A stretch of DNA of 64,000 nucleotides from Emmonsiellopsis sp. PD_33 (taxonomy: Eukaryota; Ascomycota; Eurotiomycetes; Onygenales; Ajellomycetaceae). Both the position numbers and the translations under genes were made by a program. A model generated the notes under the pieces. That model did no database searches. It had not been told where the DNA came from and saw nothing but the letters and a program-made list of their open reading frames with translations. Shown piece by piece: positions 58,953 through 64,000 of this stretch. Position 1 is the first letter of the stretch. Every line of letters begins with the position of its first letter. The stretch is from contig JANTQF010000065.1 in NCBI GenBank assembly GCA_032988165.1, positions 79,581 to 143,580 on the forward strand, read 5' to 3'.

Positions 58953-60318
58953 TAGAGTTCTATGTTGAAGCTTCTATATAGGCCTTTCTATAAGGCCTGA
59001 AGTGAATGAAAAATAACCTCAGAGGTTAAAAAAAGCCCCTGACCTGCTGCAGAATGAGATGTAGGATAAGCCTATAAAATACTAGATTAGAGGCTAAAGA
59101 ATAGAACTCTACAACTAAGAACTATCTATCTCTTCCTCTTTGAAAACCCTATAGAAGATTCATTAGTGTCACTGTTAGAAGAAGAAGAAGTATCCTCAGT
59201 GTCAGAGTCCTCTAGATTATTATTGGAGGAGATAATAGAGGCCTTACTCTCTAAGCTTGATTCTTTAGAAGATATTAAAGATTTAGCATCAGATGAGAGC
59301 AGACTTAGAGAATATAACCTCTTTCTCCCCTTTAAAGATCTTATTACCCAATCTAGTGTATATAAGAGTAGCTTACTTAATGTAACATTCCTATCATCTT
59401 TCTCTTTCTCTTTATTAGTATTTACCCCTATATCTCCTCCATTTTTAGCAGTAAATAGTAGTAGGAGTAGAAATCTCAATAAGATTAATAGAGGCTCATC
59501 AGTAAAGAAGGTAGTAATCTGAGAGGTACTTGAAGTTGCAGTAATAGAGACTTTATGCTACTTAATAGCTCTATTACTGAAAGAAAGAAGAAGTAAGTTA
59601 GTAAATGTAAAGCTAAATATTAAGTGAGAACATACTAAATAAAGGTGCTAGAGCTGATAGTTTCAGAGCTAGAGATAATAGAGATACTAATATTATCTAA
59701 GTAGGTAAATTACTTAGTAATCATGATGAGAAATCTCTTACCTCTATGAGTAAAAAACCTAATAATATCACCACTAATAGAAACTAAATTTCCAATACAA
59801 GGCAGGGGAACACAACTTTAATATGAAGACCTCAGAAAGATATAATAAATACTAAAGACTTTAAACTTAAAGTATTTATTATCATTATAATCTTCATAGA
59901 TTTTAATAGTGACTTTAAAAATATAATCAGAATAATCAGCAAGTATATTGCAGTGAGTAATACAAATAGTAATAGTAGATAAAAACAGACTATTAGAGCT
60001 AATACTAGCCCCTATATACTTAGAGGAACTGATAGCCCTAGAGCCCAACTAAGAATGAAAAGAGGAGATTATTATAGTAATATTAGGTATAGTAGCTATA
60101 TTAGTTGTAAGAACATACTTCATAGTCAGAGTACTCTCAGCCTGAATGAATATATCCTTCATGAAATTTAGCTGACTGGGATTATAAATCTAAAGCACTA
60201 CAGGCAGCTCTGACTTAACCTTAAGACCTGGGATGTCATAAAGGACAGTAGGAGTAGTGAAGCTATTAATCTCAATATTTCTATCTAATAGAATATAGCC
60301 ACTAAGGTAGTGTTGTAA
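58953..60318 (-). mobile_element. CpG-free repeat relic, possibly the 3' end of an LTR element
   Basis: AT-rich, and no CpG was found between about 58880 and 60320. The 11-base motif TAGAGTTCTAT occurs at 58953 and inverted at 59101-59111. The segment 58963-59113 starts TG and ends CA. Read on the minus strand it is preceded, across about 12 bases, by a purine-rich run (AAAGAGGAAGAGATAG), which would suit an LTR and polypurine tract. Coding remnants on the minus strand (60300-59126) include LGSRAISSSKYIGASISSNS and CIGNLVSISGDIIRFFTHRG, broken by stops. I do not recognise the protein. The right side is cut by the Harbinger element. Confidence 0.35.
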
Positions 60319-60320
60319 GG

Positions 60321-60341
60321 GCGCATTTAGTAAACCAGTAC
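60321..60341. repeat. Left terminal inverted repeat of the Harbinger element
   Basis: 21 bases, matching the reverse complement of 63743-63763 at 17 positions; all four differences are transitions. The terminal GCGC is kept. Confidence 0.7.
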
Positions 60342-60601
60342 AAAATATGCTTTGAGCACAAATTGAACTGAGATTATCAAATTTTCAGCACAGATCATGC
60401 TATTTTGGCCCTGTGTTTAGTGAAATCATGATAATTCATAATATATAGTGGGTCAGCACATATTATACTCAAATTTAGAGTTTAATGATTATTAATTACC
60501 CAAATAGAAAATTATCACAATTAAATTACATCTACTCAAAGGACTTGGTTTAAAACATGTCCAAACACTCTGCATGACAACATTTTCCTGCAAAAATCAC
60601 A

Positions 60602-61805
60602 ATGGAAGGGTCAGACAGCACAATGAAAGGATCACAATATGGTGAGGATGGTCAGGATGAGGCCCTATATCAACATCAACATCTTATCTGCAAAATAATA
60701 TGTGAAATCATGGCAGTGGCCATGAAATACACACCAGGTGGTCTTCATACAATGTATATAGATGAGTTCCATGGGAAGATTTTCACCAACCAACTGCTAG
60801 ATCCTCATGCTCACAGCTAATAGATTCAAAACCTCACTCAAATGAAGGTAGAGATGTTCAGAGACCTTGTTGACTGGCTGAGAGTTAATTCAAATATATA
60901 TGAATCTAACTGGCCAACTGCTATGACACTCAAAGAGAAGATATTAATATTTATATATATTGTGACACAGGGGGTAATATATCACAATGCAGCAGAGACC
61001 TTTCAACATTCATTAGCCACTATCTCCAGGTTTGTACATTTAATATGAAGAAGTTGAGGAAATACTCACCAAATTATATAGAGTGTTTCATGAAGTCCTT
61101 GAAGGACTATGTCTTTTATATGAAGAGGTCATTAGAATTCCACCCCCTGAATATAGCAAGAAAGCTCTTGCTTTGAACATGAGGTGGTGGCCATTTTTTA
61201 AAGGCTATATAGGAGTAATAGATGGAACTCATTTACCAATATCTGTGCCAACAAGTCAGCAATCTCCATGGTGTAATTGAAAAGGATGGATCTCACAGAA
61301 TGTTCTTGCAACATGCAATTTTGAACTGAACTTCACCTATATATACATCAGAATGGAAGGATCTTGTCATGACACAAATATATTGAGTGTGGTAGAGAAA
61401 GACAGATTCAGGGTGCCACCTGACTGTTATTTTCTTTCAGATGCAGGCTATCTGCAGAGGAATCCATCTATCCTCTCACTGTATGCTGGCATTTGATATC
61501 ACCTGAAGGAGTTTGCAAAAGTGGATTACCAACTGATAAATGCAAAGGAATTGTTTAACCTTCACCATGCAGGCATGAGGAGTGCAGTTGAGCATGTTTT
61601 TGGCATATTCAAATGTCAATTTTGAATATATTTGAACTGTGGCAAAGGATTCAGTATTGAAACTCAGGTGTCCCTAGTATACACACTGGCAGCTCTCCAT
61701 AACTTCATGAACCAACATGATGAGACTATGGATGAGACTGAGCCTCTCAATGGTGAAGAACAGCCAGGATTGAATGCAGTACCAGTGCAAAACACTGCAG
61801 ATTAA
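60602..61805 (+). pseudogene. Harbinger DDE transposase with five stops
   Basis: Two exons, 60602-61029 and 61082-61805, joined by a well-formed 52-nt intron (AG/GTTTGT...TATAG), give about 383 codons. The helix-turn-helix-like part has MKVEMFRDLVDWLRVNSNIY and LATISRVFHEVLEGL. The nuclease has the first Asp in YIGVIDGTHLPI, then GWISQNVLATCNFELNF, the second Asp in EGSCHDTNIL, DAGYLQRNPSIL and the Glu in RSAVEHVFGIFK. Stops: TAA 60818, TAG 60821, TGA 61278, TGA 61494 and TGA 61623. The three TGA fall where the family normally has Arg (N-x-KGW, GI-x-YHLKEFA, F-x-IYL). Not functional. Confidence 0.85.
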
Positions 61806-62375
61806 TTGGCAAATGGTTATATAGTGGCAAAACATGATGAAATTGCTGAGAAGATGTGGGAAGCAAGCCCATACAGTAGATGAATAGTGTAAGAAGAAGG
61901 CCACTAAGTAAAGGGTAGTGGTAGTGGGTAGTAGCAGTAGTAGTGAGATAGCTAAGTAAGGGAGATTTTAATGGTTAAGTGCTGGGAGACATAAGATTTT
62001 TCAATATGATTCCTGGATGTATCTAGATATAGGGGGAATTTTTGGATAAATTACCAAAATCTGGAAATTCAGTTGAATTTCAGTGGTTATAAAACATCAC
62101 CACTTTTTGTGTGGGGAGGTTAGGTAGGGAAGTTAAATGATTGGCTAATATAATACCAAAATGTAATTTATACCATAATTACAGCAATAGATTACCATTT
62201 TTACAGGAGTTGAAGTGTAGGAATGTATGAAAACATTGCAAAAAACAGAGAATGAATCCCACTGTCAGTCTCTATGCTTATAAAACTGCTTAGGGCTTAG
62301 GGCACACACAGTTAAACAGTCAAATCAATTAAACATCTTTAAATCCCATGCCTCCTAGACCTCTATATACATGTT

Positions 62376-63254
62376 TTACACCACCCAGTTCATCTTTTTC
62401 ATCACCCAAGCCCTTCTATCTTCCTGTTTAAGGTGTTTATGCATAGATATATAGATCTGACAGTTCTGACTATCATTGAAAAGGTCCAATATATCTGCAT
62501 AGTGATCAAATAGGACTCTCCTTTTGTCACTGTCATCTTCCTTCCATTCATCAGGGAGAACCTCCTGCACCTCTGCAAGGAAAAGATCTGACACCCACAG
62601 TGTAAGTGCTGAACCATTTACTTGAACCTCTGCAGATTCAACTAACTTATCTGCTAGGCCTCCAATGCTTTCAGCAATACTACCACCATGAGATCTCTTC
62701 CTTACTATTGAATCCCCCCTCCCCACATTGCATTTACCCAGGGCCATCAGTGTTGATGAGGAATTCACTGGCAATGGAGAGTCTCTACTCTCCCCATCAT
62801 CTCCACCATCACCATTGTTATCCTGCTCAATTGCACAAAGTCACTGTCACTACATGAGAGCTGTATGGCCAACTGCATAAAGCCCTGTTGCTACCTGGCC
62901 AGTGAGAAGCTGTTCCAATAGAATTCAGTGTGGCAGTCCACAGTGACAAAAGATTTGCATCTCAGGGTGAGTTTGAAAATATTCCTCCATAATCTCTAGA
63001 TCTATGACAAAGGTTTCAAGGGTGAGATCCCACATCCAACCTGATATTTGATTCTAATGTTTAACCCAGAGTTTCCATATCATTTTGATCTTTTTATACC
63101 TGCCTTCACACATTCCTCTCTTGATTTTTTGACTAGTAACAAGCTGGACAGTGTCAACCACTATAGTCCAACCTCTGGGTTTGAAATTGCCATTATCTGA
63201 CATAAGACCCTCATATTGAGCCATCAGGAATCTGGTCAAAAGTACCTCCTCCAT
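62376..63254 (-). pseudogene. Myb/SANT-like protein of the Harbinger element
   Basis: A single minus-strand frame of about 292 codons from 63254 to 62376, broken by a TAG at 63054-63056 and others between there and 62774. The N-terminus has the Myb/SANT-like fold of Harbinger accessory proteins: LLTRFLMAQYEGLMSDNGNF, KPRGWTIVVDTVQLVTSQKI and GRYKKIKMIWKLWVKH. The second half is Ser- and Asp-rich and ends with an acidic helical region (LFDHYADILDLFNDSQNCQI, HKHLKQEDRRAWVMKKMNWV). In autonomous elements this partner brings the transposase to DNA. Here both genes are disabled. Confidence 0.75.
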
Positions 63255-63295
63255 ACAGCTATCCCATGTGACTATGGGGCCTCAAGAGGCCATAG

Positions 63296-63408
63296 TGGAG
63301 GTCTGGGAGGCCACCACAGAGGGTTAGGAGGCTGCCACAGAGAATTGGGAGGCTGTTACAGGGAATTGGGAGGCTATTATGGGGAATTGGGAGGCCATTA
63401 CAGGGGTC
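63296..63408. repeat. Minisatellite of about five 21-bp units
   Basis: Consecutive units around TTGGGAGGCTGTTACAGGGA with small changes. On the plus strand they encode LGGHHRG, LGGCHRE, LGGCYRE, LGGYYGE and LGGHYRG. The repeat lies in the right subterminal part of the Harbinger element, upstream of the Myb gene start. Confidence 0.85.
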
Positions 63409-63679
63409 CTTTCACAGGCAGATATGGGTGTTGCAGGCATCAAATAGGTAAGTTCTGTCTCTTATGTAGGCTGCTAATCACTGAGAACTGTGTCATTGCT
63501 GCTTTGAATTGAGCCATCTGCAGAGATGATAATGGATGGGATAGAGGGCTGATTTTCTGCCATTTTTGTAGTAGTACAGGCATAAAAATGATGAAAATGA
63601 TGAAGGAAGAATATTATGAATGAACAGGATGTGTGTTTGACTTCCACACAGTCATATGATTTGAATTCTATAAAGGGAA

Positions 63680-63742
63680 TAGCTCAGTGGTGCATGCTAT
63701 ATTGGTGGTAATCTGTTACACTCCACTATTTGGGTTCAATCC
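63680..63742 (+). other. tRNA-like polymerase III promoter boxes
   Basis: TAGCTCAGTGG at 63680-63690 matches the tRNA A box, and GGTTCAATCC at 63733-63742 matches the B box lacking one base. The spacing of about 42 bases is within the tRNA range. No full cloverleaf forms. It could be a tRNA-derived (SINE-like) scrap captured near the end of the Harbinger element, or chance. Confidence 0.35.
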
Positions 63743-63763
63743 GTGCTGACTTACTAAACGCGC
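63743..63763. repeat. Right terminal inverted repeat of the Harbinger element
   Basis: Partner of 60321-60341. It ends GCGC followed by TAATAA. Confidence 0.7.
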
Positions 63764-63766
63764 TAA

Positions 63767-63891
63767 TAACCTGACCCGCGAACCCGCCAGGTTTCAAACC
63801 CGAAAAGAAAAAAGCCCTATGTCAGGCCCGAGGCGCCAAACCCGACGGGCTTTTTCAAACCCGATGGGTTGGTGCTAGTCCCAAATAGGCT
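63767..63891. repeat. AACCCG subterminal-type repeats
   Basis: Several copies of AACCCG or its complement within 125 bases (near 63780, 63798, 63829, 63839, 63857 and 63865), CpG-rich unlike the Harbinger interior. Dense short repeats of this kind resemble the subterminal repeats of fungal hAT elements, but no transposase is in view and the window ends. Confidence 0.4.
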
Positions 63892-64000
63892 TAGCGCCGG
63901 CCATATTAGGCTTAGCGCAGTCCCAATGCGGTTAGTGCACTCAGGCCTTGGCGCGCTAATCCAGATTTGGAACGCGCTAAGCCTAATATGGCCGGCGCTA
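63892..64000. repeat. Perfect 27-bp inverted repeat at the window edge
   Basis: 63892-63918 and 63974-64000 are exact reverse complements, separated by 55 bases. Each arm contains GCCGGCCATATTAGGC-type sequence and ends in TTAGCGC. A further TAGGCTTAGCGC copy precedes the left arm. It could be the fold-back end of an element continuing outside the window. Confidence 0.85.

Larger units (their letters stand above)
60319..63763. mobile_element. PIF/Harbinger DNA transposon, degenerate
   Basis: About 3.44 kb with the two-gene layout of PIF/Harbinger elements: a DDE transposase on the plus strand and a Myb/SANT-like DNA-binding protein on the minus strand, converging. The ends carry a 21-bp imperfect inverted repeat, GCGCATTTAGTAAACCAGTA at 60321 against its counterpart ending at 63763, differing only by transitions. 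TAA lies next to both ends (60316-60318 and 63764-63766) but the left end has two extra G, so a TWA-type target duplication is not proven. No CpG was found between the terminal repeats. Confidence 0.8.

Noticed and set aside
1..64000. CRISPR arrays, 5S/18S/28S rRNA, bacterial operons
   Set aside because: No regularly spaced direct repeats, no rRNA core sequences and no prokaryotic gene order were seen; the window is fungal nuclear DNA.

Overview
The window is a filamentous ascomycete chromosome segment. Genes carry several short introns (about 45-160 nt) with GTAAGT-type donors and CTAAC-type branch points. The gene set is typical of Eurotiomycetes: a Fus3/MpkB MAP kinase, the NUO40 complex I subunit, Dam1 of the DASH ring and a YTP1-like membrane protein. 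CpG-depleted repeats make an onygenalean relative plausible, but the species cannot be fixed from the sequence alone. There is no prokaryotic signal.

Layout: 0.2-4.8 kb holds a DUF7702 membrane protein and SEC24 on the plus strand. From 5.6 to 16.3 kb lies a gene graveyard of ordinary base composition. It keeps broken minus-strand remnants of a PIF1-type helicase, an SNF2-type helicase, a PD-(D/E)XK-like protein, a Cys-rich protein and a chromodomain-bearing Ty3/gypsy integrase. An intron-containing tRNA-Pro(CGG) marks its end. From 19.4 to 39.3 kb is a dense housekeeping block: the MAP kinase, HEM4, NUO40, an intron-containing tRNA-Ala(AGC), RPN9, GAA1, rhomboid RBD2, a PAQR/Izh protein and a YTP1-like protein. 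A 3.16-kb Mutator-like element (40350-43507) sits upstream of the YTP1-like gene. It has 97-bp terminal inverted repeats and a perfect 10-bp target duplication. After 3.8 kb without genes, 47.3-58.6 kb carries a ubiquitin-like-domain protein, an F-box protein and UBP8 in series on the minus strand, then the divergent pair DAM1 / CSR1-like Sec14 protein. The last 5 kb is repeats: a CpG-free relic, a two-gene PIF/Harbinger element (60319-63763), and a terminal segment with AACCCG repeats and a perfect 27-bp inverted repeat.

The genes are mostly unrelated housekeeping functions (ER export, haem synthesis, respiration, proteasome, GPI anchoring, kinetochore, lipid transfer), with three neighbouring genes of ubiquitin biology at 47-54 kb. 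The most unusual signal is in the transposons. Their interiors have no CpG at all over kilobases, and in-frame stops fall where arginine codons are expected. Yet the MULE ends and target duplication look fresh, as if a dead copy had been moved by transposase from elsewhere. All exon borders below were worked out by eye from splice signals, reading frame and family resemblance.
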